Assembly: GCF_026342015.1 (NCBI RefSeq)
Contig: NZ_JAPENL010000001.1
Location: 2,790,001-2,854,000 of the forward strand
Reading direction: 5' to 3'
DNA: 64,000 nt
Origin: Micromonospora lupini
GTDB taxonomy: Bacteria; Actinomycetota; Actinomycetes; Mycobacteriales; Micromonosporaceae
This document shows, piece by piece, positions 1-8,778 of this stretch. Both the position numbers and the translations under genes were made by a program. Below the pieces are notes generated by a model. It saw only the letters and a list, made by a program, of their open reading frames with translations, was not told the origin of the DNA and ran no database searches. The stretch's first letter is position 1. The number at the start of each line of letters is the position of its first letter.

Positions 1-1398
1 GCCCCGGACTGCCGTTGGTCCTTCTGCTGTTGGGCGTCGGCTGGGCGGGGCGTCGGCTCGGCTCGGGTCGGCTCCGGACGGGTGGCCTGCGCCGGTTCCG
101 GCTTCCGGGCCTTCGTCTCCTGACCGGTGTCGGTCTGCTCCCCCTTCGGCTTCGGCACGCCGACGCCGTTGACTGCGTCCGCGCCCTCCCCGGCACCCGT
201 TTTCAGGTCCCGGCCGAGGCGACGCCAGAACCCGGGCTCCTTGCCGCCGCTGCCGGTGTCGGTGTTGGTCGAGGTGCGGTTGTCCCCGTTCCCGCCGCTC
301 CTGTTCTTGCCGCCGCGCTTGCCGCGTCGGGTGGGTCGCCCGCCGCCGCCACCTCCGCCGCCGTGGTTGCCGCCGCCCCCGTTCGAACCCGACGAGTGGC
401 CTGCACCGGACGGCTTCCCGCCCTTGCGGCGGAGGAACGACGGCATCTTCAGCCCGCCGAACTTGCCGCGCTTACCGCCGCCCCCGCCATGGCCGCCGCC
501 GGATGGCTGGCCGCCACTGCCGTGCCCGGCCGTGTTGCTGTGCCCGCCGCCCTGCTTGCGGTTCCGGCCGAACCGCTCACGCAGCCGTCCCAGCGGACCC
601 CGCTTACCGCCCCCGTGACCGCCGCCATGAGCGCCGCCCCCGGCGCCGCCACTGTGGCCGCCACCGGCCCCGCCACTGTGGCCGCCGCTCGGCGTCCCGC
701 CGCCACGACGTCCCGTGAGCAGTCCGGCGATCCGGCTCCGCAACCCTGGGCGGCGGTGCCGGCCAGGACCGCCACCACCGCCATGAGCGGCGTCACCCGA
801 CCCGCCGCCGTCACGGCCACCACCGTCACCACGGCGACGCAGCAGACCGACCAAACCGCGACGGCGGGTGTCACTCCCCTTGCTGTCCTTACCGCGGGCA
901 GCAGCTCGGGCCGCGGCCTTGCGGGCGACCGCCGAGCGACGCCACGCCAGCAGCGCCCAGAAGACGATCGCCCCGAGGATGAAGTTGACGGCCAGGGTCC
1001 ACACCCACCCGCCGACCAGAAGCAGGAGCACCTGCAAGCCGACAACGGCCATGCCAACGGTGGCGAGGACCGGCGGGGTCAGCAGCTTGGCCATCGCCTT
1101 GGCGACGAGCGGGTGGACCTGCTTCACGCGCACCTTCGGTTCGGCGTTGGCGGTGGTCGCGCCAGGCGTGCCGGTGGTGGTCGTGGTGGGTTGGGCGCCG
1201 GTGGTCGGTCCCGTCGTTGGGGCGGTCACGCCGGCGGCTTGGGGCGTAGTGGTGCCTCCGGCGGCCGCCGGGGCGGTGACGCTCTGCGACGCGTCAAGGG
1301 GGGTGGACGTCGAGGGGTTGACGGAAGAGGAAACACCCCCCGTTGAGCGCTGGGCGTCCGTCTCAGCCCCCGCGTCAAGGGGGGTGGACGTCCACCAT
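1..1398 (-). CDS. Glycine-rich two-TM membrane protein, C-terminus off window
   Basis: This minus-strand frame is open from an ATG at 1398 through the left edge, so the protein (over 460 residues) is incomplete. Residues 1-90 are Thr/Ala/Pro-rich. Two membrane segments lie at about 107-131 and 134-152, followed by a long basic Gly/His/Arg-rich low-complexity tail. An in-frame stop just upstream limits the start to ATG 1398 or GTG 1395; neither has a clear ribosome site. It is the last gene seen of a minus-strand membrane-protein operon with the three genes to its right. Such proteins occur in actinobacterial conjugative elements, but I do not recognise a named family. Function is inferred from context only. 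The many overlapping plus-strand frames are low-complexity shadows. Confidence 0.7.
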
Positions 1399-1432
1399 GT
1401 CAAGAGGCTACCGATACGCACAGTGACTCTCC

Positions 1433-1684
1433 TCAGAACGCCTTGGCGACGAACCCGATGAAGGACTGGATCCAGCCGATCAAGCCGAGCAGCAGATTGC
1501 TCAGCAGCCCGTCGCCGGCCGAGGCGATGACCACGCCCAAGAGCACGGCGGCCAGCGTGTCGAACCAGGTGAAGCCGGTGCGCCAGGTGCGGAACAGCAC
1601 GTAGAGCAGCAGCAACGCGCCGATGACGGCGATGGGGACGATGGTGGCCGGCTTCCCGGCGGCGGCCGCGGCGAGCGCGGTCAT
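1433..1684 (-). CDS. Small two-TM membrane protein
   Basis: 83 residues, mostly hydrophobic, with two membrane segments at about residues 13-32 and 40-75. The size and two-helix layout resemble VirB2/TrbC-like pilins of type IV secretion systems, but no cleavage motif is evident, so that assignment is a guess. The ATG overlaps the stop of the upstream gene by 4 bp (ATGA), which fixes the start inside a longer open frame and shows translational coupling. It sits between a one-TM protein and the glycine-rich membrane protein. Confidence 0.75.
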   Translation of the reverse strand: MTALAAAAAGKPATIVPIAVIGALLLLYVLFRTWRTGFTWFDTLAAVLLGVVIASAGDGLLSNLLLGLIGWIQSFIGFVAKAF

Positions 1685-1875
1685 CGGGTGACCGCCGCGA
1701 CGATCAGGGCAGCCACGACCGCGCTGACGACGATCGCGGGCCACGAGGTCAACGCCTTGACCGTCCGGGCTCGGGCCTTCGCCCGGAGCTGCGTGGCTGC
1801 GTGCTGGCGTACGGCGGCGTGCCGTCGGACGGCCTTCGCGCTGAGGTGACCCGGTGGGGTCGTGTCGGGTGCCAT
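1681..1875 (-). CDS. Small basic single-TM protein
   Basis: 64 residues: a basic cytoplasmic-looking stretch rich in Arg, Ala and His, then one C-terminal membrane segment at about residues 44-62. It follows the DUF2637 gene by 16 bp and overlaps the next gene by 4 bp, so it belongs to the same operon. No family recognised. A role in conjugative transfer is inferred only from neighbours. Confidence 0.7.
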   Translation of the reverse strand: MAPDTTPPGHLSAKAVRRHAAVRQHAATQLRAKARARTVKALTSWPAIVVSAVVAALIVAAVTR

Positions 1876-1891
1876 GGTGGATACCTCCTGG

Positions 1892-3751
1892 TCAGCGGGT
1901 TACGGGTGTGCCGTTGGTGCCGGACAGGGCCGGCTCCTTCGGGGCGGGGATCAGGCTGGTCGGCACGGCGGCGAGACTGTCGAGGTGCTTGCGCCGGTTG
2001 TCGAACCAGCGGCGCACGCTGCTCTCCCCCGCGCCGACCTCGGCGGCGATCGCGTCGAAAGTCCACTTCTTCTTGTCGGCGTCGCGCAGCTTGAACGCTC
2101 GCTCCTGCTGGGCGCTCCACGGCGGGCTGCTCGGTGAGCGGTTCGCCGACCCGCCGCCGGACCGCTCACCGCCGGACCGGCCGGCGCTCGCGGGTTGACC
2201 GCTCGCGGCGCTGCCGTGAGCACCACCGGCCGGAGCGCTCACCGGCCTGCTCGCGGCGGCGCTCGCGTGAGCAGCCTCCACGGCGGCGTCCCGCTCACGG
2301 GCGAGCCGCTCGGTGGTGGCGCTCAGCTCGGCCGCGTGGCGGTCGGCCAGCACGTCGAGCTGCCGCAGCGCGTCGGCCGCCGCCCGGTCAGCGTCGGCGC
2401 GCACCTGGTCGAGCCGGGCGGCCAGCCGGCCGCTGTCGTGCTGGGCGGCCCGCAGCTCCCCGGCAAGGCGGGTGATCTCGTCGGCGCGGTCGGCGGCGGT
2501 CTGCCGGGCAGCGGTCGCGTCGGTACGCGCCCGGTCGGCGTCGGCCTCGGCTGTGGTCGCCCGCGCCTCGGCGGCCGTCCCGTTCGCGTGGGCCTGGTCG
2601 AGCTCGGCCGACGCGGAGTTGAACAGGTCGGTCGTCGCGGCAAGCTCGCCGCTGACGCGGTCCAGCTCGGCGTGCACCCGCGCCAGGTCGGCGGCGAACC
2701 GCTCCTGCGCGGCGGCCAGCTCATCGGCGGCGACCTTCACCAGGCGGGCCTGCGCCTCGGCGGCCTCGGTACGGAGCGTGGTGCGCTCCTCGGCGGTCGT
2801 CTGCCGCAGGTCCGTCAGCGCGGTGTCGAGCTGCCGGACTCGCAGCCACGGCCAGATCCGTGCCCACCCGGCAGCCGGCAGGGCGGCGGCGGGGACGTCG
2901 AGCCGGTACCGGGCGATCCGCTTCGCCCGGCGGACCGCTTCGAGGTGGGCGACGGCGTGCCGCACCGACCCGTACCACGCCTTCTGCTCGTCGGTCGGGT
3001 CCGCGCGCAGGGGCCGCGGCGGGTGGTTCCGCCATGCCAGCCACGCGGCGGCGGTGTTCGACGGCCAGGTCACCCAGCGGATGCCGAACACCGGGTTGAC
3101 CCGGATCACCAGGGCCGCGCCCTCACCGAACAGGTCGAGCAGTTCGTGGAGGATCGCCATGCCGAACAGGGACAGCAGGGCGAAGTACCCGCCGCCGAGA
3201 GCGGAGCCCCCTGCGGCGCCGGCTTCGTGGGTGAAATTGATGAGCGCCGACGCGATGGTGGCACCCCACACGACGCGGTAGGCGCGGGCTGGGCTGCGCT
3301 TGCGTTTGATGGCGAGGAACGCGAGGAAGCCGAAGGTGACGGCGACGCCGTCGAGCGTGGCGGGGACGAGGAACTGCCACCCGTCCTTCCAATGCAGGGT
3401 GTCTTCGGCGAACTCGATGAGGCTGCGGAACGAGCCGGCGAGCACGGCGACCCAGAACAGGACGGCCGCGGTGACGGTGGCCTTGAACAGCGCCCCGTAC
3501 TCCTCGCCCTCGTCGTCGGTGGTGGTCTTGCCGGTGGAGGCACGGCCGGCGGCGCGGATGGCCTTCGCGGCGCGGGAGCGCAGGACGAGCACGACGGTGG
3601 TGAGGACGGTGAAGCCGAGCAGCCACGCCCAGGCGGGGATGTAGTCGACGCCGGTCATGAACGCGTCGAGCGCCTGCCGCCACAGTGGGGTGTCGGCCGC
3701 CGAGGCGACGGTCAGCCCCGGGGTGGTGGTGTGCTCGGCGGTCAAGGTCAC
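1892..3751 (-). CDS. DUF2637-type membrane protein with C-terminal coiled coil and HTH
   Basis: 619 residues. Five hydrophobic segments at about 40-57, 91-108, 127-148, 159-175 and 189-205 match the DUF2637 layout common in actinobacterial integrative elements and plasmids, where such proteins sit in transfer or spread gene blocks. Residues about 330-520 are Ala/Glu/Arg-rich and predicted coiled coil. The last 100 residues hold a homeodomain-like HTH (WSAQQERAFKL, then SSVRRWF). I chose GTG 3751 because GGGAGG lies 7 bases upstream; the longer open frame to 3823 lacks a site. It is first in the operon reading left. Bridging membrane and DNA is an inference from the domain order. Confidence 0.8.
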   Translation of the reverse strand: MTLTAEHTTTPGLTVASAADTPLWRQALDAFMTGVDYIPAWAWLLGFTVLTTVVLVLRSRAAKAIRAAGRASTGKTTTDDEGEEYGALFKATVTAAVLFWVAVLAGSFRSLIEFAEDTLHWKDGWQFLVPATLDGVAVTFGFLAFLAIKRKRSPARAYRVVWGATIASALINFTHEAGAAGGSALGGGYFALLSLFGMAILHELLDLFGEGAALVIRVNPVFGIRWVTWPSNTAAAWLAWRNHPPRPLRADPTDEQKAWYGSVRHAVAHLEAVRRAKRIARYRLDVPAAALPAAGWARIWPWLRVRQLDTALTDLRQTTAEERTTLRTEAAEAQARLVKVAADELAAAQERFAADLARVHAELDRVSGELAATTDLFNSASAELDQAHANGTAAEARATTAEADADRARTDATAARQTAADRADEITRLAGELRAAQHDSGRLAARLDQVRADADRAAADALRQLDVLADRHAAELSATTERLARERDAAVEAAHASAAASRPVSAPAGGAHGSAASGQPASAGRSGGERSGGGSANRSPSSPPWSAQQERAFKLRDADKKKWTFDAIAAEVGAGESSVRRWFDNRRKHLDSLAAVPTSLIPAPKEPALSGTNGTPVTR

Positions 3752-3796
3752 TGGCGTTCCTCCCACGTTTTGGCTGCTCAGACATCGACCTGACTT

Positions 3797-3850
3797 GACG
3801 GTCGTGGCACTATGATGGCACAAGTTCCGGAGTTTTCGTAGTTTCTGGAG
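3797..3850. promoter_or_regulatory. Divergent control region with direct repeats
   Basis: Between the leftward DUF2637 operon and the rightward HTH gene. Two TGGCAC direct repeats lie at 3805 and 3816, and a second pair, GTTCCGGAG at 3824 and TTTCTGGAG at 3842. The region is AT-richer than its surroundings. Repeats spaced near one or two helical turns suggest operator sites, possibly for the adjacent HTH protein. I could not place a convincing -35/-10 pair. Confidence 0.4.
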
Positions 3851-3970
3851 GTGGCGGAAGATGTGGAAGACGGGTTGACGGTCGTTACGCCTCTACCGCG
3901 TGGATCTCGCACACCGGCTCGGCCGTCTGCCACACTGGGCGCGATCTGGAAGACCCGAAACACGCGGAAG

Positions 3971-4237
3971 ATGACGGGGGCGGCACCGGTGGCAGATGAG
4001 GGCGAGTACGTGTCGCCGACAGAGGCGACAGAGCTGGTTCGCCCCCGCCACGGCGCGACGTCCATCCGCGAGTTCGCCGACGCCGGCCTGCTGCGCGTCA
4101 CCTACACGGCCGGCGGTCACCGGCGGATCGAGCGCGCCTCGATCGACGAGCTGAACACCTGGCTCGCGATGCGACCCGGCCCGGAGAAGCAGGCCGCCCG
4201 GGAAGAGCTGATCCGGCGGAACCTCGGCACTGGGTAG
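3971..4237 (+). CDS. Helix-turn-helix DNA-binding protein (excisionase/MerR-like)
   Basis: 88 residues from ATG 3971. Residues about 16-55 fit the winged HTH_17/excisionase pattern (SPTEATELV, then a turn, then GGHRRIERASIDEL), as in small actinobacterial regulators and excisionases. The tail is basic. An in-frame GTG at 3851 would add 40 residues of uncharacteristic sequence, and GTG 3992 is another candidate; ribosome sites do not decide between them. It is transcribed away from the DUF2637 operon across a repeat-rich gap, so autoregulation or control of transfer genes, or excision, are plausible but unproven. Confidence 0.7.
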   Translation: MTGAAPVADEGEYVSPTEATELVRPRHGATSIREFADAGLLRVTYTAGGHRRIERASIDELNTWLAMRPGPEKQAAREELIRRNLGTG

Positions 4238-4310
4238 TCCGCTTCCGGACTATCCGCCGAACGCGTCACGGCGGACTCCATGTCGCCGCGAGGTTCTACC
4301 CTCAGCCACC

Positions 4311-4784
4311 ATGGACACACACACTGATACGTCGGCCGTCGAGGTCGCTCGTCGTCGCGCTACTCGCGCCACCATGGCCTGCTGGATCTTCTCGATCGCC
4401 GCGACCGTCTTCAGCGTCGTCGGCTTCTCGCCGCTGGAGCGGGTCACAGCCTTCTGGCTGGCCGGGCTCCTCGCTGCGGTCGTCATCGCGTTGCCGTCGC
4501 TGCTGGCCCGCGCGTTCGCCCTGGGCACCTCCGGCGTCACCAGGGTCGGCTACACGGCACTCGGGCTCGCCGGGCTCGCCTTCACCGTGGCCCTGCTGTG
4601 GGGGTACGGGGAGCAGATGGCGCTGTGGATGGGGATGAACGGGGCCGACAGTCCGACCACAGGCGGTGAGCGGTTCTCGAATGTCGCTTTCGTGGCGGTC
4701 GCGCCTGCGGTAGGGATCCTGGCGGGCTTCGTGCACGAGTGGAACAAGCTGCGGGAGGCCGGGCGTGTCGGCCGCCCCGGATAG
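4311..4784 (+). CDS. Four-TM membrane protein
   Basis: 157 residues with hydrophobic segments at about 21-40, 46-66, 80-102 and 122-142 and short charged ends. No recognised family. It follows the HTH gene by 73 bp; the gap holds a small hairpin AGTCCG-CTTC-CGGACT near 4239. ATG 4311 is the first start in the frame. Confidence 0.65.
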   Translation: MDTHTDTSAVEVARRRATRATMACWIFSIAATVFSVVGFSPLERVTAFWLAGLLAAVVIALPSLLARAFALGTSGVTRVGYTALGLAGLAFTVALLWGYGEQMALWMGMNGADSPTTGGERFSNVAFVAVAPAVGILAGFVHEWNKLREAGRVGRPG

Positions 4785-4793
4785 GCTCTATAC

Positions 4794-4994
4794 GTGAATG
4801 TGCTGCTCAGTGGTGGTCCCGGCGCCGGCCAGGTCGCAGAAACGACCGGCGGGGACACGCTGGTGTGGCGGGCGTGCCTGTACGAGCGAACCGGCGAGAC
4901 GGGCCGGGCCGGCGGGGAGTCGCTGCGGGTGTACGCGCACCGGGAGGACTGCTGCGAGGCGAAGGGGCGCGGGTCCGAGGACCGCTGCGAGTAG
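4794..4994 (+). CDS. Small cysteine-containing protein
   Basis: 66 residues from GTG 4794, 9 bp after the previous stop. Three cysteines cluster near the C-terminus (CCEAKGRGSEDRC). No family recognised; such short proteins are common in actinobacterial mobile elements. It is the last gene of the short rightward operon and is followed by a hairpin between convergent genes. Confidence 0.5.
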   Translation: MNVLLSGGPGAGQVAETTGGDTLVWRACLYERTGETGRAGGESLRVYAHREDCCEAKGRGSEDRCE

Positions 4995-5021
4995 CCGGCC
5001 ACCCCTCGGCGGGGTGACCGG
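4995..5021. terminator. Hairpin between convergent genes
   Basis: CCGGCCACCCC pairs with GGGGTGACCGG around a 5-base loop. It lies in the gap between the rightward 4794 gene and the leftward 5037 gene and has no T tract, as is usual for terminators in high-GC actinomycetes. Confidence 0.5.
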
Positions 5022-5036
5022 CCTGGCCGCTTTGGG

Positions 5037-5291
5037 TCAGAACGGCGGCTCGACGTCCCCACCGCGTGCAGGACGTCGCCGCACCAGGCCGCGCAGCCGG
5101 GCGCGCACCAAGTCGCCGCGGCTCGGCGAGCAGTTGGGGCACGAGCGGCGCCGGCCGAACCATCCGCGTACCGTCCGGCTGTCGCTGCACTCCCAGCAGT
5201 CGGGCTCCTCGCGGGGCGGGCCGATGCAGTCCTCCGGGTTGCCATCCGGGTCGAACGTGCAGCAGTCAGGGTCGTACGGGTGGTCGGTCAC
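5037..5291 (-). CDS. Small cysteine-rich protein
   Basis: 84 residues from GTG 5291, which overlaps the upstream stop by 4 bp (GTGA). Contains DCC, EDC, DCWEC and SCPNC motifs, suggesting a zinc-binding fold, then a basic Arg-rich tail. It is the last gene of the leftward operon. No named family. Confidence 0.6.
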   Translation of the reverse strand: MTDHPYDPDCCTFDPDGNPEDCIGPPREEPDCWECSDSRTVRGWFGRRRSCPNCSPSRGDLVRARLRGLVRRRPARGGDVEPPF

Positions 5292-6040
5292 TCGCCACCT
5301 ACGTAGGTGTCCCGGCCGCAGTCGTGGCCGGTTGGGGTCTTGAAGAACTCCTCGAACTCGGCCTGACTGCTGCCGCCCGTCTGCACGGCCTCGATGCCGG
5401 CGGTGGGCGACCCGCCGAAGTAGGTGCACAGCAGCCGCTGCTGCCCGGTGGTGAGGCATCGGGCGTGCGAGCAGTGGGAGTCGTGCGGGTTGCCGGCCTT
5501 GACGTTGCAGCCGTTGCACTGATCGGCGTGGTCGGTGACCGTTGGCAGGGCCGCCGGGTCAACCTCGATGCCAAGGGCTGTCAGGTCGATGCTGGCGTAC
5601 TCGCCCACCTCGACGGTGTCGGCGTCGGCGCGGCCCATGCCGAGGATCTGCACCACCAGACGACCGTCTTGCCACACCACGGCCAGGGCGCCGCGTGCCC
5701 CGCCGCCGCCGTCGGGCCACCAGAACCCGGACAGCGCCACGGCCGGGTGGTCCTCGGGGACGTTGAACGAGTGCGTCAGCCGGAATAGGTCCCGGCCGCA
5801 GGCGGCCTCTGCGCTGTGAACGCTGTTGTCGGAATTCCACTGCCACGGGGACTCTTCGAGGAGGAACCCCAGGTAGGTGCCGGTGTGGTCAGCGGCGGCC
5901 ATGGCCGGGTCGATCCGGCGGGCCTGGTAGACGGTGCGGGCCGGCCGCTCCGGCAGGGTGACGGCGAAGACGACGTATCGGCCGCACAGGCTGCGCCACA
6001 CCCCCGGTTGACTGTTCGCCCACTGAAGCTGCACGGTCAC
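5288..6040 (-). CDS. Hypothetical protein with C-terminal cysteine cluster
   Basis: 250 residues from GTG 6040 (GTGA overlap with the upstream stop). The N-terminal 160 residues look like a compact alpha/beta domain. The last 90 residues hold C-x2-C, C-x4-C and later cysteines (CNGCNVKAG, HCSHARC), likely metal binding. I do not recognise the family. Part of the 5.0-7.6 kb operon with 4-bp overlaps throughout. Confidence 0.65.
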   Translation of the reverse strand: MTVQLQWANSQPGVWRSLCGRYVVFAVTLPERPARTVYQARRIDPAMAAADHTGTYLGFLLEESPWQWNSDNSVHSAEAACGRDLFRLTHSFNVPEDHPAVALSGFWWPDGGGGARGALAVVWQDGRLVVQILGMGRADADTVEVGEYASIDLTALGIEVDPAALPTVTDHADQCNGCNVKAGNPHDSHCSHARCLTTGQQRLLCTYFGGSPTAGIEAVQTGGSSQAEFEEFFKTPTGHDCGRDTYVGGE

Positions 6041-6351
6041 CGTGCCCCCATGCGGTTTCGGAGGCCGGGCACGAAGCGTCGCCAGCCCTTGTAGGGCTGG
6101 GAAAGGGGCCAGAAGTTGAGCACGGCGATCCTGTCCGCCGGGAAGTTTTCCGCGCGGCTGATCGTGTGCCGGAACTCGTTGATCGTGGCCTGGTCAGTCG
6201 CTGGGCTGCTGCTGCCGATCGGGAGATGGCCCAGCCCGATCCGGCCGCCGTCGGTCTCGGCGGCGTACGACACCAGGTATTGATAGGGCAACTGCTGGCC
6301 GCGCTCGAATTCGGGCGACGCGCTGTTGGGCTCACCGCCTGGCATGGTCAC
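6037..6351 (-). CDS. Small hypothetical protein
   Basis: 104 residues from GTG 6351, chosen because it overlaps the preceding stop as GTGA, the pattern used across this operon. The start of the longer open frame is Arg/Pro shadow sequence. The core (YQYLVSYAAETDGG, then a short helix, then AVLNFWPLS) suggests a small soluble domain. Function unknown. Confidence 0.6.
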   Translation of the reverse strand: MTMPGGEPNSASPEFERGQQLPYQYLVSYAAETDGGRIGLGHLPIGSSSPATDQATINEFRHTISRAENFPADRIAVLNFWPLSQPYKGWRRFVPGLRNRMGAR

Positions 6352-6704
6352 AGCCCGGCCGCCTCTCGTGGTGCGGTCGCGTGCTCGGCGACCAGCTCGT
6401 CCAAGCCGGTGAGCCGGACCTTCCGGTTCGTCTCCCGCCCCAGGCCGCGAGGGCTTTCGATGACCAGCCCGTCCGGGTCGGTGCGGAAGTAGTCGTACCG
6501 CGTCGACGTCTCGGTGCCACGGGTCACCTCGGAGCGCAGGACCCGCAGTTGGTAGCCGCCGTCGCGGGTCTTCCCCACGGCGGGGCACCAGGTGATGCCG
6601 AACCAGTAAGAGGCGAGCTGGTAGCCGGCGACCAGCGCGGCGGCGGGCATCTCCCGCACGGTCCGGCTGCGCTTCGGCTTCGTGGTCGTGCTCGGGTCGG
6701 TCAT
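6348..6704 (-). CDS. Small hypothetical protein
   Basis: 118 residues from ATG 6704, with GGAG 8-10 bases upstream and an ATGA overlap with the Nudix gene stop. Basic N-terminus, then a predicted alpha/beta domain. No family recognised. Tight coupling to the Nudix gene suggests co-expression. Confidence 0.6.
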   Translation of the reverse strand: MTDPSTTTKPKRSRTVREMPAAALVAGYQLASYWFGITWCPAVGKTRDGGYQLRVLRSEVTRGTETSTRYDYFRTDPDGLVIESPRGLGRETNRKVRLTGLDELVAEHATAPREAAGL

Positions 6705-7387
6705 CGTGGTGTCTCCTTCGGGTCGAGTTGGTCGCGGAGCATGTCGCAGTGGGCGGGGAACACCTGCCCGCCGTAGGTGTCGGCCAGGTGGGTGACGAGG
6801 TCGGTGTACGAGCCGGCGCGGATCCAGGCGGCCCGGCGGGCGTCGTCGGAACCGACGACCAGCGGCCGGCGCCGGGTGAAGTAGATGCCGAGGTGAGTGC
6901 GGGCGAGGACGGTGACCATCCACGCCTCGTCGGAGGCGCGCGGGTCGGGCACGTACCGGGCGGGGCTGACGCGCCAGTGGGCGCCGGGCAGGTGCAGGCC
7001 GGTTTCCTCGCCCAGCTCGCGGATCGCCCCGTGGAGTGGGGTTTCGCCCTGGTCGACCTTCCCGCCGGGCAACGCCCACCCGTGCCGGTCCTTGCGTTCG
7101 ATCATGAGCAGCCACCGGTGGCCGGCGGCGTCGCTGACGGTGACCATCGCGTCGGCCGCGACCTGCTCACCCCAATGGCCGAGCTGGTTACGGCCGTAGC
7201 GGATACCGGTCGGCGCGTGCGGGTTGACCGGACGCCCGTCGACCACCTCGAAGGGGATCAGCGCGTCGGCCCGCCGCCGCTTCCAGTTGATGCGGGTCGG
7301 GTCCATCTCCGGATCGGCCCAGTCCTTGCCGGCGGCGATACCGGCCAGCACGGACGGGTCGGTGAAAGTGCGCGCGGCCCCGGTCAT
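6701..7387 (-). CDS. NUDT9-like Nudix hydrolase (ADP-ribose pyrophosphatase type)
   Basis: 228 residues. The Nudix box is complete at about residues 128-150: GKVDQGE, then RELGEETGL, giving G-x5-E-x7-R-E-L-x-E-E-x-G-L with the metal-binding glutamates present. The N-terminal stretch with a conserved Asn-Pro/Gly-Arg/Gly-x-Leu-Gly-x-Trp-Gly pattern (RYGRNQLGHWGEQ) resembles NUDT9 and TRPM2 NUDT9-H domains, which hydrolyse or bind ADP-ribose. That makes ADP-ribose or an NAD-derived nucleotide the likely substrate, an inference from family. It overlaps both neighbours by 4 bp. In a mobile element such an enzyme could counter ADP-ribosyl or NAD-derived signals, or simply be housekeeping cargo. Confidence 0.85.
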   Translation of the reverse strand: MTGAARTFTDPSVLAGIAAGKDWADPEMDPTRINWKRRRADALIPFEVVDGRPVNPHAPTGIRYGRNQLGHWGEQVAADAMVTVSDAAGHRWLLMIERKDRHGWALPGGKVDQGETPLHGAIRELGEETGLHLPGAHWRVSPARYVPDPRASDEAWMVTVLARTHLGIYFTRRRPLVVGSDDARRAAWIRAGSYTDLVTHLADTYGGQVFPAHCDMLRDQLDPKETPR

Positions 7388-7623
7388 TGGTCGACGCTCG
7401 ACAGGTCGAGGTGCCAGTAGGCGTCCCCGTCGTGGGTTGCCTCGGTGATGTCGTCGACGTGCCAGACGCCGTCCTCGTCGACGATCACGTCTCCTTCGAC
7501 GACGGCGTCCACGAAGACCTCCACCCCGTCTACCTCGACGAGGGCGGCCGACGGGTAGATGGCGCAGCCGTCACCTTCGGTGTGGGGCCGCTCATGGACG
7601 GCGGTCGCGTTGCCGTCAGTCAT
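7384..7623 (-). CDS. Small acidic protein
   Basis: 79 residues, strongly acidic (many Asp/Glu, no Lys), mostly beta-like with alternating Val/Asp. It overlaps the Nudix gene by 4 bp and the upstream gene by 8 bp. Acidic phage and element proteins of this size can be DNA mimics or anti-restriction proteins; nothing here proves that. Confidence 0.6.
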   Translation of the reverse strand: MTDGNATAVHERPHTEGDGCAIYPSAALVEVDGVEVFVDAVVEGDVIVDEDGVWHVDDITEATHDGDAYWHLDLSSVDQ

Positions 7624-8086
7624 GGCGCACCGCCGCAGCTTGCCGGCGCAGGATGTCCCGGATACCTTCCACCACGGCCATCTCGGGGTCGTGGTGGCCG
7701 GCGTCGAGCTTTGCCCGCAGGTCCGGTGTCAGCGCCGGGTACCGGCCGACGAACTCCCGCACCGCGTTCAGCTCGGTGGCCTGGTCCTCGACCTCCAGCC
7801 GGACATCCGAGGCGTCCAGCAGCGGAGCCACCCACTCGGGTGCCGTCGCCGCATCGCCGGCCCAGTCGAGGCTCCATGACTCCTCGTGCCGGTTGACACC
7901 AGCCGTGCCGTCCTTCTTGGCGTTGGGCCCCTCGATGACGAGGCGGGTGGGGGTGCCGTTGAGGAACGTCACGGTCACCTTGTCGGGCAGGATGCGGACG
8001 CTCCTGTACTTGGCCGGTACCAGGTCAGCGCCGGTCACCGCGTAGGCGCGGATCACGGTCACGTCGGTCGGTGCGAAGGTGGTCAT
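7616..8086 (-). CDS. Hypothetical protein
   Basis: 156 residues from ATG 8086. The first 60 residues are beta-rich (VRILPDKVTVTFLNGTPTRL); the C-terminal half is helical and charged. No recognised family. Part of the same leftward operon; 11 bp separate it from the upstream basic protein gene. Confidence 0.65.
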   Translation of the reverse strand: MTTFAPTDVTVIRAYAVTGADLVPAKYRSVRILPDKVTVTFLNGTPTRLVIEGPNAKKDGTAGVNRHEESWSLDWAGDAATAPEWVAPLLDASDVRLEVEDQATELNAVREFVGRYPALTPDLRAKLDAGHHDPEMAVVEGIRDILRRQAAAVRHD

Positions 8087-8097
8087 GGTCGGTGTCC

Positions 8098-8274
8098 TTA
8101 CTGGTGGTCGCGGATGGCGGCGTTGCGGGCGGCGGCGCGGGTGCGCTGCCGACGCGGGCGGGAGTCCTGTGGGCCTGCGGCGCCGGAGCGGCGGCGCTCC
8201 TGGTCGGTGCGCACGTAAGCCGGGTTCGGGCCCACGGTCCGGGTGGCGCGGGTCTTGGCGGCCACGGCGGTCAC
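8098..8274 (-). CDS. Small highly basic protein
   Basis: 58 residues from GTG 8274, which overlaps the upstream stop as GTGA. Arg-rich with several RR pairs and almost no acidic residues, suggesting nucleic-acid binding. No family. The longer open frame upstream is a shadow of the next gene. Confidence 0.5.
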   Translation of the reverse strand: MTAVAAKTRATRTVGPNPAYVRTDQERRRSGAAGPQDSRPRRQRTRAAARNAAIRDHQ

Positions 8275-8762
8275 TCCCCGGCCTGCTCGATCGGGTCCAC
8301 CCACACGTCGACGGTGTTTCCGGCGATGGTGAGGTTCGTGGGGAGGGACACCCCGGGCGAGCAGGTGCAGGTTTCGCACATGGCGTGCTGGTTGAAGAAC
8401 GCCCCGCCGATCGCGGCGTTCAGGTCCCCGTCGACGTAGCCCTCCAGCAGGGGCAGCAGCTCGCGGGCGACGGCCACGGAGACGACGTCGGTGCGGGCGT
8501 TCAGCCGGTCGTACAGCTCGTCGACGTCGGGGATCGTGCCGCGCTCGGCGTACCGGCGGCCGGCCGGGAGCTGCTTTTCCTCGGCGGCGAGGCGGGCCAG
8601 CTCGGGATCGGCGGCTTCGCAGACGGCGCGGGAGACGATGACGGCCGGGTGCAGTCGCTCGTACTCGGAGCGCGGTCCGAACTGGATGCGGTACCGGCCG
8701 GTGGTGATGAAGTACCGGCCGTGGTCGTTGGGGCCGGTCACGGTGTGGGCGGGAATGGCCAT
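8271..8762 (-). CDS. Hypothetical protein with cysteine motif
   Basis: 163 residues from ATG 8762. Predicted mixed fold, with CETCTC near residue 133 as a possible metal site. No recognised family. It is 16 bp downstream of the 8779 gene and shares its promoter module. Confidence 0.65.
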   Translation of the reverse strand: MAIPAHTVTGPNDHGRYFITTGRYRIQFGPRSEYERLHPAVIVSRAVCEAADPELARLAAEEKQLPAGRRYAERGTIPDVDELYDRLNARTDVVSVAVARELLPLLEGYVDGDLNAAIGGAFFNQHAMCETCTCSPGVSLPTNLTIAGNTVDVWVDPIEQAGE

Positions 8763-8778
8763 GGCGGGTGCTCCCTGG